A stretch of 13,798 nt of DNA, from assembly GCA_936936565.1 (NCBI GenBank), contig CAKZIX010000177.1, positions 1 through 13,798 of the forward strand, written 5' to 3'. The notes under the pieces are model-generated. The model was not told the origin of the DNA. It worked only from the letters and a program-made list of their open reading frames with translations, and ran no database searches. This DNA comes from an uncultured Nocardiaceae bacterium (GTDB lineage: Bacteria; Actinomycetota; Actinomycetes; Mycobacteriales; Mycobacteriaceae). Below, piece by piece: positions 6,626 to 13,678 of this stretch. Position 1 is the stretch's first letter. Each line of letters starts with the position of its first letter. Made by a program: the position numbers and the translations under genes.

Positions 6626-7555
6626 CTAACGCAGCCCGGGCGGATTGTTCAGATCCCGCGCGCTGTAGGTGTCGCACGCCTTGACCTGACCGGTCTTGTA
6701 GCCCTGCAGGAACCACTTCTGGCGCTGCTCCGACGAGCCGTGCGTCCAGCCCTCGGGGTTCACCCGACCGGTGGACTTCTTCTGGATCCGGTCGTCGCCG
6801 ACGGACGCGGCGGCCGACAGCGCGTCGCGAATGTCTTTCTCCGTCAACTGCTTCAGCATCGGCTGGTTGGTGCCGGGAGCGTTGCGCTTGTCGGCGTAGT
6901 AGGCCCACAGTCCGGCGTAGCAGTCGGCCTGCAGCTCGGTTTTCACGGCGCCGGATTCGGGGCCTTGCGGATCCTGCTGGGCGCGCCCGAGCGTGCCGAG
7001 AATGTTCGAGATGTGGTGGCCCACCTCGTGCGCGACGACATACTCCTGCGCCAGCGGGCCGCCGCTGGACCCGAACCGGGTGGTGAGGATGTCGAAGAAC
7101 GAGGTGTCGAAGTAGGCGTTGGTGTCCGCCGGGCAGTAGAACGGCCCGACCTCGCTGGTGGCGTTGCCGCATGCCGTGGCCACCGACCCGGAGAACAGCT
7201 TGACCCCGGGCTTGACGTACTTCTTGCCGGTTTGCTTGGGCAGTTCCTCGCCCCAGATCTGGTTGAGGCTCTGCGCGGTGAACAGGATGCGGCAGTCCAC
7301 GTCGCGGTTGGCGTCCGCGCCGGTGCGGCACGCACTGGGATCGATGCCGCCCGACGAGCTCGTGTCACCGCCGCCGGCGCCGGTGAGACTGCCGAGGACG
7401 GTGCCCGGGTCGCCGCCGAACAACAGGGTCAGCACGAGCAGAATGATGCCGCCGGCACCGCCGCCGATGGCCAGTTTGCCGCCCATGCCGCCACCGGGAG
7501 CACCACTGCCCGATGCGAGTTCGGGATCGAGCTGCATCCCCTCGTTGAAGGTCAT
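6626..7555 (-). CDS. Membrane-anchored neutral zinc metallopeptidase (YpfJ/Rv2575 family)
   Basis: 309 residues. It starts MTFNEGMQLD, typical of actinobacterial members, which decides the ATG at 7555 although the frame stays open far upstream through the antisense of aspS. Residues 14-36 are glycine-rich, a single membrane segment spans about 28-47, and the rest should lie outside the membrane. The catalytic motif is HEVGHH (176-181: H176 and H180 bind zinc, E177 acts as base), with the likely third ligand E207 in ELQADCYAG. Flanking family motifs are ACGNATSEVGPFYCPAD (129-144), GDDRIQKKSTGRVNPEGWTHG (253-273), and cysteines at 76, 88, 129, 141, 212 and 294 that may pair. The substrate is unknown. 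M. tuberculosis Rv2575, also near aspS, is the apparent counterpart. No strong Shine-Dalgarno is visible; GAAAGAAAG lies 10-18 nt upstream. It is divergent from aspS with a 189-bp gap. Confidence 0.92.
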   Translation of the reverse strand: MTFNEGMQLDPELASGSGAPGGGMGGKLAIGGGAGGIILLVLTLLFGGDPGTVLGSLTGAGGGDTSSSGGIDPSACRTGADANRDVDCRILFTAQSLNQIWGEELPKQTGKKYVKPGVKLFSGSVATACGNATSEVGPFYCPADTNAYFDTSFFDILTTRFGSSGGPLAQEYVVAHEVGHHISNILGTLGRAQQDPQGPESGAVKTELQADCYAGLWAYYADKRNAPGTNQPMLKQLTEKDIRDALSAAASVGDDRIQKKSTGRVNPEGWTHGSSEQRQKWFLQGYKTGQVKACDTYSARDLNNPPGLR

Positions 7556-7699
7556 CGCGCCGTCGCTTTCTTTCGCAAGGTCGACCGGTTCTCGCAGACA
7601 GCTTTCCACGACAGCCCCTCCCGAGCGTGCGGAGCGCGCCGATTGGTTGCCCGCAACGTCGTGCGGGTGTATCGGTTTCGCGGTCGATCGGCCGCTCCG

Positions 7700-7739
7700 T
7701 AGGATCGTCTCTCGACGTCGACGAAAGAATGTGAAAGGA
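7700..7739 (+). promoter_or_regulatory. aspS promoter -10 candidate and ribosome binding site
   Basis: TAGGAT (7700-7705) fits an actinobacterial -10, but no clear -35 precedes it at 17-18 bp. GAAAGGA (7733-7739) lies 5 nt before the GTG at 7745 and supports that start. No T-box-like or attenuator structure was found in the leader of about 30 nt. Confidence 0.45.
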
Positions 7740-7744
7740 CTCTC

Positions 7745-9532
7745 GTGCTGCGCACCCACACGGCCGGCTCGTTGCGAAGCGAGCATGCGGGACAGCAAGT
7801 CACCCTCACCGGTTGGGTTGCCCGGCGCCGCGACCACGGTGGGGTCATCTTCATCGACCTGCGCGATGCCTCGGGTGTGTCGCAGGTGGTGTTCCGGGAG
7901 GGCGAGCCCGCCGCGCAGTCGCACCGGCTGCGCGCGGAGTACTGCGTGCAGGTCACCGGCCTCGTCGAGGCTCGCCCGGCAGGCAACGAGAACCCCGACA
8001 TTCCCACCGGCGCAATCGAAGTCAACGCCACCGAGCTCGTCGTGCTGAACGAGAGCGCGCCGCTGCCGTTCCAGCTCGACGAGCACCCGGGCGAGGAAGC
8101 GCGCCTGAAGTACCGCTACCTGGATCTGCGGCGCGAGGGCCCGGGCAAAGCCCTGCGGCTGCGCAGCCGGGCCAACGCCGCGGCTCGTGCGGTACTGGCC
8201 GGCCACGATTTCGTCGAGATCGAGACTCCGACGATGACGCGCTCGACGCCCGAAGGCGCCCGCGACTTCCTGGTGCCGGCACGGTTGCAGCCGGGCACCT
8301 TCTATGCGCTGCCGCAGAGCCCGCAGCTGTTCAAGCAGCTGTTGATGGTGGCCGGCATGGAGCGCTACTACCAGATCGCGCGCTGCTACCGCGACGAAGA
8401 CTTCCGCGCCGACCGGCAGCCCGAGTTCACACAGCTCGACATCGAGATGAGCTTCGTCGACCAGGACGACGTGATCGCGCTCGGCGAGGAGATCGTCGCT
8501 GCGCTGTGGAAGTTGATCGGGCACGAAATTCCGCTGCCCATCCCGCGCATGACCTACGCCGAGGCGATGCGCCGCTACGGCTCCGACAAGCCGGACCTGC
8601 GGTTCGATATCGAGATCGTCGAATGCACCGAGTATTTCAAGGACACCCCGTTCCGGGTGTTCCAGGCGCCGTACGTGGGCGCGGTCGTGATGCCGGGCGG
8701 CGCCGATCAGCCGCGCCGCCAGCTCGATGCCTGGCAGGAGTGGGCCAAGCAGCGCGGCGCCAAGGGCCTTGCGTATGTGCTTGTGGGCGAAGACGGTTCA
8801 CTCACCGGGCCGGTTGCGAAGAACCTGTCCGACGCCGAGCGTGCGGGCCTGGCCGCGCACGTCGGGGCGCAGCCGGGTGACTGTGTGTTCTTCGGCGCGG
8901 GCGCGGTGAAGTCGACGCGGGCGCTGCTCGGGGCCGCGCGCAAGGAGATCGCCGTCAAGAAAGACCTGATCGACGAGAGCGCGTGGAGCTTCCTGTGGGT
9001 GGTCGACGCGCCGATGTTCGAGCCGGCGGCCGAGGCCACCGAGTCCGGTGACGTCGCGCTCGGGCACAGCGCCTGGACGGCGGTGCACCACGCGTTCACC
9101 TCGCCGAAGCCCGAGTCGATCGACACCTTCGACACCGACCCGGAGAAGGCACTCGCCTACGCCTACGACATCGTCTGCAACGGCAACGAGATCGGTGGCG
9201 GTTCGATCCGCATCCATCGCCGCGACGTGCAGGAACGTGTGTTCGACGTGATGGGCATCGGTCCGGAGGAGGCACAGGAGAAGTTCGGCTTCCTGTTGGA
9301 CGCCTTCGCCTTCGGCGCGCCCCCGCACGGCGGCATCGCGTTCGGGTGGGACCGCGTCGTCGCGCTGCTGTCGGGCAGCGATTCGATCCGCGACGTCATC
9401 GCGTTCCCGAAGTCCGGCGGCGGCGTCGACCCGCTCACCGATGCGCCCGCCCCGATCACTGCCCAGCAGCGCAAGGAAAGCGGCATCGACGCCAAGCCGA
9501 AGGCGAAGAGCGCCGAGCCCAAGCCCGAGTAG
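7745..9532 (+). CDS. aspS: Aspartyl-tRNA synthetase, probably non-discriminating (Asp/Asn)
   Basis: 595 residues, against about 596 for M. tuberculosis AspS. A class IIb synthetase that charges tRNA-Asp with aspartate in the cytosol. Residues about 1-105 are the OB-fold anticodon domain (TGWVARRRDHGGVIFIDLRD). The catalytic core has YRYLDLRR (123-130), FVEIETPTMTRSTPEGARDF (156-175), motif 2 RCYRDEDFRADRQPEFTQLD (213-232) and motif 3 GIAFGWDRV (530-538). The bacterial GAD insertion lies about 290-420. The C-terminal 30 residues are lysine/alanine/proline-rich. H31 in RRRDHGG is the residue found in non-discriminating enzymes, where discriminating ones such as that of E. coli have leucine. It probably also makes Asp-tRNA-Asn, which GatCAB then amidates; mycobacterial AspRS behaves this way. 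The GTG start fits the ribosome binding site and the family's N-terminus (MLRTHxAGSLR). Confidence 0.97.
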   Translation: MLRTHTAGSLRSEHAGQQVTLTGWVARRRDHGGVIFIDLRDASGVSQVVFREGEPAAQSHRLRAEYCVQVTGLVEARPAGNENPDIPTGAIEVNATELVVLNESAPLPFQLDEHPGEEARLKYRYLDLRREGPGKALRLRSRANAAARAVLAGHDFVEIETPTMTRSTPEGARDFLVPARLQPGTFYALPQSPQLFKQLLMVAGMERYYQIARCYRDEDFRADRQPEFTQLDIEMSFVDQDDVIALGEEIVAALWKLIGHEIPLPIPRMTYAEAMRRYGSDKPDLRFDIEIVECTEYFKDTPFRVFQAPYVGAVVMPGGADQPRRQLDAWQEWAKQRGAKGLAYVLVGEDGSLTGPVAKNLSDAERAGLAAHVGAQPGDCVFFGAGAVKSTRALLGAARKEIAVKKDLIDESAWSFLWVVDAPMFEPAAEATESGDVALGHSAWTAVHHAFTSPKPESIDTFDTDPEKALAYAYDIVCNGNEIGGGSIRIHRRDVQERVFDVMGIGPEEAQEKFGFLLDAFAFGAPPHGGIAFGWDRVVALLSGSDSIRDVIAFPKSGGGVDPLTDAPAPITAQQRKESGIDAKPKAKSAEPKPE

Positions 9533-9541
9533 CCGACAGCG

Positions 9542-9568
9542 CGGCGTACGACGGTCCGTCGTGCGCCG
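9542..9568. terminator. Strong hairpin after aspS
   Basis: CGGCGTACGACGG (9542-9554) and CCGTCGTGCGCCG (9556-9568) are 13-nt arms with one T/G wobble, starting 10 bp after the aspS stop. It is the most stable simple hairpin in the window. It lacks a U-tract. A second pair, GTGTCGG (9588-9594) and CCGACAC (9637-9643), lies further on, with ACGCACCCCC repeated directly at 9598 and 9617. Confidence 0.6.
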
Positions 9569-9696
9569 TCTACGGACACGCGCACTCGTGTCGGCGAACG
9601 CACCCCCATTTGCCAGACGCACCCCCGACATGCCGACCGACACGCCGGGGGCGGCGCAGTGTGGGGTGCGGCTGAGCCGGGTGGGTCGGGAGGCGG

Positions 9697-11028
9697 CTAG
9701 GAGTCGGTGGGGTGGTGGTGGGGGGCGATCACGCCGTTGGTGACGAACCGGAACGCGTACGCGCCCGCGATGAACGTGATCGGCAGCGTCGCAAGCAAAC
9801 CCACGCAGCACAGCACGAACCCGACGAGGTTGATGCCGATGCAGGCGAGCGCCAGCACCGCGAGCGAGCCGAAATTCCGGGTGGCGAGATCGACACTCGA
9901 CTTGATCGCCGCGATGCCCTCCTGGCCGCGATCGAACACGAAGTGGAACGTGTAGTACGCGAAATAGGCGACGACCAGTGCCGGCAGGAAGCACAGCAGC
10001 GATGCCAGGCCGGTGGCGATGCCGACCAAGCCGCCCGCGAGCACGATGGATGCCAAGCTGGGGAAGCGGAAGAAGTCCCGGAATCCGGGCTTGGCGCCGT
10101 CCACCTCGGACAGCGCCCCGCGCACGAACACCGCCTGCACGATCGCGGCGACCACACCCATGATCAAGAATCCCGCGACCGACGACAGGCTCACGTCGAT
10201 CGCGAACATCGAGTCGCGGGGCGCGGCGAAGCTGAACCCGCCCTGGAGCACCACGAACACGACCAGCGCGGCCAGCGTGAGCAACACCCACACCGCCGCG
10301 TTGGCGCGGAACCGGTCGAATCCGTAGCGCAGCGCGGTGCCCACGTTCAGCACCCGAGCCGGCTTGGGCGGCGGTGTGTAGGACGGCCCACCCGGCTGTG
10401 CGTACTGCGGTCCGCCCGGCTGTGCGTACTGCGGCGCACCTGGCTGTGTGTGCTGCGGTCCGCCGGGCTGTGTGTGCTGCGGCGCATCCGGCTGTGCGTG
10501 CTGCGGTCCGCCGGGCTGTGTGTGCTGCGGCCCTCCGGGCTGTGCGTATTGCGATCCGCCGGACTGCGTGTATTGCGCGGCTCGATTGCCGGCGCCGTAC
10601 GCGGCCGTGCCGGGTCCTGGGGTGCCAGGCGGTGCGTACTGCGGAGCGGGGTGCGGTCCCGTCGGCGCCCCGATCTGGCCTGGGGGCTGCGCATACCGCG
10701 CACCCTGCTGACCTGGTTGATTGCCGGACGCCTGGCCTGCGCTGGGTGGCACTGTGCCTCCCGGTTGTGCGTACGGCGGACCGTTGTACTGCCCGGACTC
10801 TCCGGCGGGTCCGGGGGAGTGCGCGTTCTGTCCCGGCGGTGCGCTCCGGCCCCCTGGCGGCGGCGTGTACCGCGTGGTGGGCGGCGCCGATTCTGGGTGG
10901 TCGGCCGCGGCTCGTTCGGGACGCTCGTGGCGCCCGGGCCCGGACTGGGTGGACGCGTCGGGATCCGGGCCGACGGGTGCTGCGTGGCGGCCGTCGTCGT
11001 CGGACGGGGGTGGCGGAATGGCGGTCAT
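9697..11028 (-). CDS. Proline/glycine-rich multipass membrane protein (Rv2560-like)
   Basis: 443 residues. Residues 1-225 are a low-complexity, presumably disordered tail rich in P, G, Q, Y and H. Residues 226-443 are a membrane domain with hydrophobic segments at about 244-264, 279-303, 325-345, 344-362, 387-410 and 411-428. The tail contains an 8-residue repeat of the form QPGGPQ(Y/H)(A/T), about eight copies at residues 158-216. The domain is alanine- and leucine-rich, with GVVAAIVQAVFVRGALSEVDG and FRDFFRFPSL between helices. M. tuberculosis Rv2560, annotated as a proline- and glycine-rich transmembrane protein near aspS, is the apparent counterpart. The function is unknown; such cytosolic P/G/Q/Y-rich tails on membrane domains are common in actinobacteria. 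The start at 11028 has GAAAGGA 10 nt upstream (11045-11039 read on the minus strand). It is convergent with aspS and divergent from the phosphotransferase-like gene. Confidence 0.87.
   Translation of the reverse strand: MTAIPPPPSDDDGRHAAPVGPDPDASTQSGPGRHERPERAAADHPESAPPTTRYTPPPGGRSAPPGQNAHSPGPAGESGQYNGPPYAQPGGTVPPSAGQASGNQPGQQGARYAQPPGQIGAPTGPHPAPQYAPPGTPGPGTAAYGAGNRAAQYTQSGGSQYAQPGGPQHTQPGGPQHAQPDAPQHTQPGGPQHTQPGAPQYAQPGGPQYAQPGGPSYTPPPKPARVLNVGTALRYGFDRFRANAAVWVLLTLAALVVFVVLQGGFSFAAPRDSMFAIDVSLSSVAGFLIMGVVAAIVQAVFVRGALSEVDGAKPGFRDFFRFPSLASIVLAGGLVGIATGLASLLCFLPALVVAYFAYYTFHFVFDRGQEGIAAIKSSVDLATRNFGSLAVLALACIGINLVGFVLCCVGLLATLPITFIAGAYAFRFVTNGVIAPHHHPTDS
10386..10577 (-). repeat. 24-bp in-frame tandem repeat array in the proline/glycine-rich tail
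   Basis: About eight degenerate 24-bp units encode the 8-residue repeat. On the plus strand each unit is close to CCGGGCTGTGTGTGCTGCGG followed by four variable bases. Variation is mainly GCGTACTG versus TGTGCTG, that is Tyr versus His in the protein. The period keeps the frame, so copy number can change without breaking the gene. Confidence 0.8.
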
Positions 11029-11062
11029 TGCTGTGGTGTCCTTTCCGCCGGGTGGTCCTGAT

Positions 11063-11129
11063 TTCTCAGCAGATTCTCAGCCGAGAGAACCCGACCCGAC
11101 CTGCAGTGTCAAGATCACCATCCTGACAC
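11063..11129. promoter_or_regulatory. Direct and inverted repeats in the divergent promoter region
   Basis: This 220-bp divergent gap (11029-11248) holds TTCTCAGC twice, 11 bp apart (11063 and 11074). The second copy runs into GAGAGAA, forming a TTCTC-N6-GAGAA pair. Further on, GTGTCA (11106-11111) and TGACAC (11124-11129) form a perfect 6-bp inverted repeat with a 12-bp spacer. Either may be an operator shared by the two divergent genes. I recognise no regulator. Confidence 0.35.
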
Positions 11130-11248
11130 GCTGTGGCCTGCGCCGACGCGCCGAGCGGGGTCGTCACGAGTCGGTTCGGACGCGCAGAATGGGTCCGGCG
11201 CCCACTGATTGCAGGTACTGCCCTCCGGCGCCGGACGGAGTAGGTTTG

Positions 11249-12466
11249 ATGCCGATGACGGCACTATTGGCGCGGCCCGTTGCCGATGTGATCAATGCAG
11301 CACAGCAGCTGCTGGCACGCAGAATGGGCGCGTCGGTGAAATTGGTGGATCCGGTCGACCTCGGGGGGAGCGGCCGGACTCTTGTGCTCCGCGTGCGCGT
11401 GGCCGAGAACACCTTCTCGTTGCCTCGCACGCTCATCATCAAGGCGGTGCGCCAGTCCGCGCGCGGCGGCCTGGGGGCCGAACCCGGTGTGTCGAGCGTG
11501 GATTCGGCATTCCTGCGTGAAGCTGTCTCCTATCAGTTCGCCACCGCGCTGGCCCGCTCCGACCGCCCGGGTCCGGATCTGCTGGCCCAGGATCTGCAGG
11601 GTCGCCTGCTGATTCTCAGCGACCTCGGGGTCGGCGCCAAGCTGTCGAAGATCCTGTGCGACGGGTCGCCGGCCATGATCGGCAACTCACTGATGGCCTA
11701 CGCGCAGGCGCTGGGCCGGCTGCACGCCGCCACGGCGGGCCGCGAAGGCGACTTCACTGCCCTGCTGCGCCGCGCCGAGGTGGCGCACCATTCCGATGGC
11801 GTTGCCGCACAAGCGATTACGGCCGCCGACGAGCTGCCCAAGCTGCTCGAGGAGCAGCTCGAACTCACCGTGCCCGACGCGGTGGTAGATCAGATCCGGC
11901 GCGGGCGCCGGCTGTTCATCGGCGGACGGTTCCCCGCCTTCAGCCCCGCGGACCTGTGCCCGGACAACGTCATCGTCAACGACGACGTCCGGTTCATCGA
12001 CTACGAGTGGGGCGGCTTTCGCGACGCCACGCTCGATGTCGCCTATGCGCTGGCGTCGTTCCCGGGTTGCCTGTGCCGCTACGACCTCACCGCAGATCGG
12101 GCGGACGCGATGGTGGACGCCTGGCGCGCCGAGGTCGTCGGGATCTGGCCGCAGCTGCGTGACGACGCCGTGCTCGCCCGGCGCGTGCTGGAGGCGCAAC
12201 TGCAGTGGGTGTGGCTCAGCACCTACTGGTTCCTGCCGGAGGATCACGCGCGCATCGCCGCCGCACGCGACCACGGGCTCACCGCGGCACGATCGCACGC
12301 GTTGCCGGCCCGCTGGGCCGGCCTGCGGGATGCGGCCGGCCGCACCGGGTGGGACGAACTGGCCGAGTTCGCGGCCGCGATGACCAGCGCGCTCGAAGCC
12401 CAGTGGCGCCCTAAGAAATCCGCTGCAGCCGTTCGAGCAGGTATCGGCGCTCGACGTCGTTTGTAG
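11249..12466 (+). CDS. Aminoglycoside-phosphotransferase-fold (APH/kinase-like) protein
   Basis: 405 residues from the ATG at 11249, which has GGAG at 11237-11240 (8-nt gap). A second ATG at 11255 is possible. The frame is open much further upstream, but that part is antisense to the neighbouring gene. A likely ATP-site lysine is K65 in LIIKAV, and a helix glutamate E91 lies in LREAVSYQF. LLILSDLG (120-127) is hinge-like. The catalytic-loop counterpart is FSPADLCPDNVIV (231-243), with D235 and N240. The metal-binding loop is FIDYEWGGFRDATLDVAY (249-266) with D251. The usual HGD of the loop is PAD here, so the His is replaced; some actinobacterial relatives have similar SPxDxCPDN loops. The substrate cannot be told, and antibiotic resistance should not be assumed. 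Its last 56 bp overlap the 3' end of the sigma factor gene on the other strand. The last 18 residues are basic and look like a run-on tail. Confidence 0.82.
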   Translation: MPMTALLARPVADVINAAQQLLARRMGASVKLVDPVDLGGSGRTLVLRVRVAENTFSLPRTLIIKAVRQSARGGLGAEPGVSSVDSAFLREAVSYQFATALARSDRPGPDLLAQDLQGRLLILSDLGVGAKLSKILCDGSPAMIGNSLMAYAQALGRLHAATAGREGDFTALLRRAEVAHHSDGVAAQAITAADELPKLLEEQLELTVPDAVVDQIRRGRRLFIGGRFPAFSPADLCPDNVIVNDDVRFIDYEWGGFRDATLDVAYALASFPGCLCRYDLTADRADAMVDAWRAEVVGIWPQLRDDAVLARRVLEAQLQWVWLSTYWFLPEDHARIAAARDHGLTAARSHALPARWAGLRDAAGRTGWDELAEFAAAMTSALEAQWRPKKSAAAVRAGIGARRRL

Positions 12467-13658
12467 TCAGCAGCAACGCCGATTCGTAGGCGTAGCGGGC
12501 ATCCGCGATCCGTCCGACGTCGACCAGGAACGCCGCCCGCGCCGCTTCGTAATACCCGTAGGCGGCCAGCGCCGGTTCCCCCGACAACGCGTCCAGTAGT
12601 TCCAGACCGCGTGCGGCACCGTCGGCAAAGCCAACTGCCACAGCGTGATTCAGCGCGACGATCGGCGACGCCCAGGTCTGGCTCAACAGTTCGTAGAGCC
12701 CGACGATCTCGCGCCAGTCGGTGTCGGCCCAGGTCGGGGCCTCACAATGCACCGCCGTGATCGCCGCCTGCAGTGTGTAGCGGTCCACGTGCGGCAGGGC
12801 TTGGCGCACCAGGGCCACACCGTCGGCGATGGCCGCCCGGTCCCACCGGCTCCGGTCCTGCTCCTCGAGGGTGCGTAAGCGCCCGTCGGCGTCGGTGCGG
12901 GCATCGCGGCGGGCGTCGGTGAGCACGATGAGCGCGAGCAGCCCGGTGACGCTCGGATCGTCGGGCACCAGCCGGTGCATCATGCGGGCCAGGTCTTTGG
13001 CCCGGTCGACGAGGTCGATCCGCACGAGCCCGGCCCCGATCGGCGCGGTGTGCCCGGTGGTGAACAGCAGATGGATCACCGCGCAGATCGCGTCGAGGCG
13101 GGCCGGCAGCTCACGCACCGACGGCACTCGGTAGGGGATGCGTGCGAGAGTGATCTTTTTCTTGGCGCGTGTGATGCGCGCTGCCATGGTGGGTTCGGGC
13201 ACCACGAACGCGCGCGCGACCTCGGCGGTCGTCACCCCGCACACCAGTCGCAGCGTGAGGGCGACCTGTGCCTCGACGGCCAGCGCGGGGTGACAGCACG
13301 TGCTGATCAGACGCAACCGGTCGTCGGGGATCTCCTCGATCCGGTCGAGCGCCACCTCGGCGATGTCGGGATCCGACGGTTCGGCGACGAGCAGCGGGAT
13401 CGCCTTGCGGAAGGTCTGCTCGCGGCGCAGCAGGTCGAGCCCGCGCCGGTGCGCGGTGGTCGTCAGCCACGCTGCCGGCTTGGCAGGCACACCGTTGCTC
13501 GGCCAGTCCTGCAACGCTTTCGCGTACGCGTCCTGGACGCATTCTTCGGCCAGATCGAGATTGCGCAGCAGGCGCACCGTAGCGGCGAGCACGAAGGCCC
13601 ACTCGCTGCGATGCGCCTGCGCAACAGCCCGCGCGGCGTCGGACCCCGGATCGGTCAA
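12411..13658 (-). CDS. ECF42-type sigma factor with C-terminal TPR-like extension
   Basis: 415 residues, about twice an ordinary ECF sigma factor. Region 2 spans about 10-82 (LLRNLDLAEECVQDAYAKAL, then NGVPAKPAAWLTTTAHRRGLDLLRR). IPDDRLRLISTCCHPAL (110-126) is typical of ECF42. Region 4 spans about 125-172 (LRLVCGVTTAEVARAFVVPE, then MAARITRAKKKI). From about 180 follows the large helical extension of this group (DUF6596 plus TPR-like repeats; HLLFTTGH, LNHAVAVGFADGAARGLELL, ALAAYGYYEAARAAFLVDVG). In Streptomyces the extension was found to be needed for activity, and no classical anti-sigma factor is present. The start is TTG at 13658, giving MTDP as in relatives; no ATG or GTG in this frame lies between it and the end of the preceding gene, and the ribosome binding site is weak. 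It lies 20 bp after the DGPF gene, consistent with one operon. Confidence 0.92.
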   Translation of the reverse strand: MTDPGSDAARAVAQAHRSEWAFVLAATVRLLRNLDLAEECVQDAYAKALQDWPSNGVPAKPAAWLTTTAHRRGLDLLRREQTFRKAIPLLVAEPSDPDIAEVALDRIEEIPDDRLRLISTCCHPALAVEAQVALTLRLVCGVTTAEVARAFVVPEPTMAARITRAKKKITLARIPYRVPSVRELPARLDAICAVIHLLFTTGHTAPIGAGLVRIDLVDRAKDLARMMHRLVPDDPSVTGLLALIVLTDARRDARTDADGRLRTLEEQDRSRWDRAAIADGVALVRQALPHVDRYTLQAAITAVHCEAPTWADTDWREIVGLYELLSQTWASPIVALNHAVAVGFADGAARGLELLDALSGEPALAAYGYYEAARAAFLVDVGRIADARYAYESALLLTTNDVERRYLLERLQRIS

Positions 13659-13678
13659 GGTCTCGTCCGCTCGTGCGT

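Noticed and set aside
6626..8524. A 632-codon open frame on the minus strand running through the antisense of aspS into the metallopeptidase
   Set aside because: Only the part from 7555 down is protein-like and matches the family. The upstream part mirrors aspS codons and is open only because of high GC.
10721..11248. A 176-codon N-terminal extension of the kinase-like protein
   Set aside because: That stretch is antisense to the proline/glycine-rich gene and its promoter. The ribosome binding site at 11237-11240 and the family-like beginning support the ATG at 11249.
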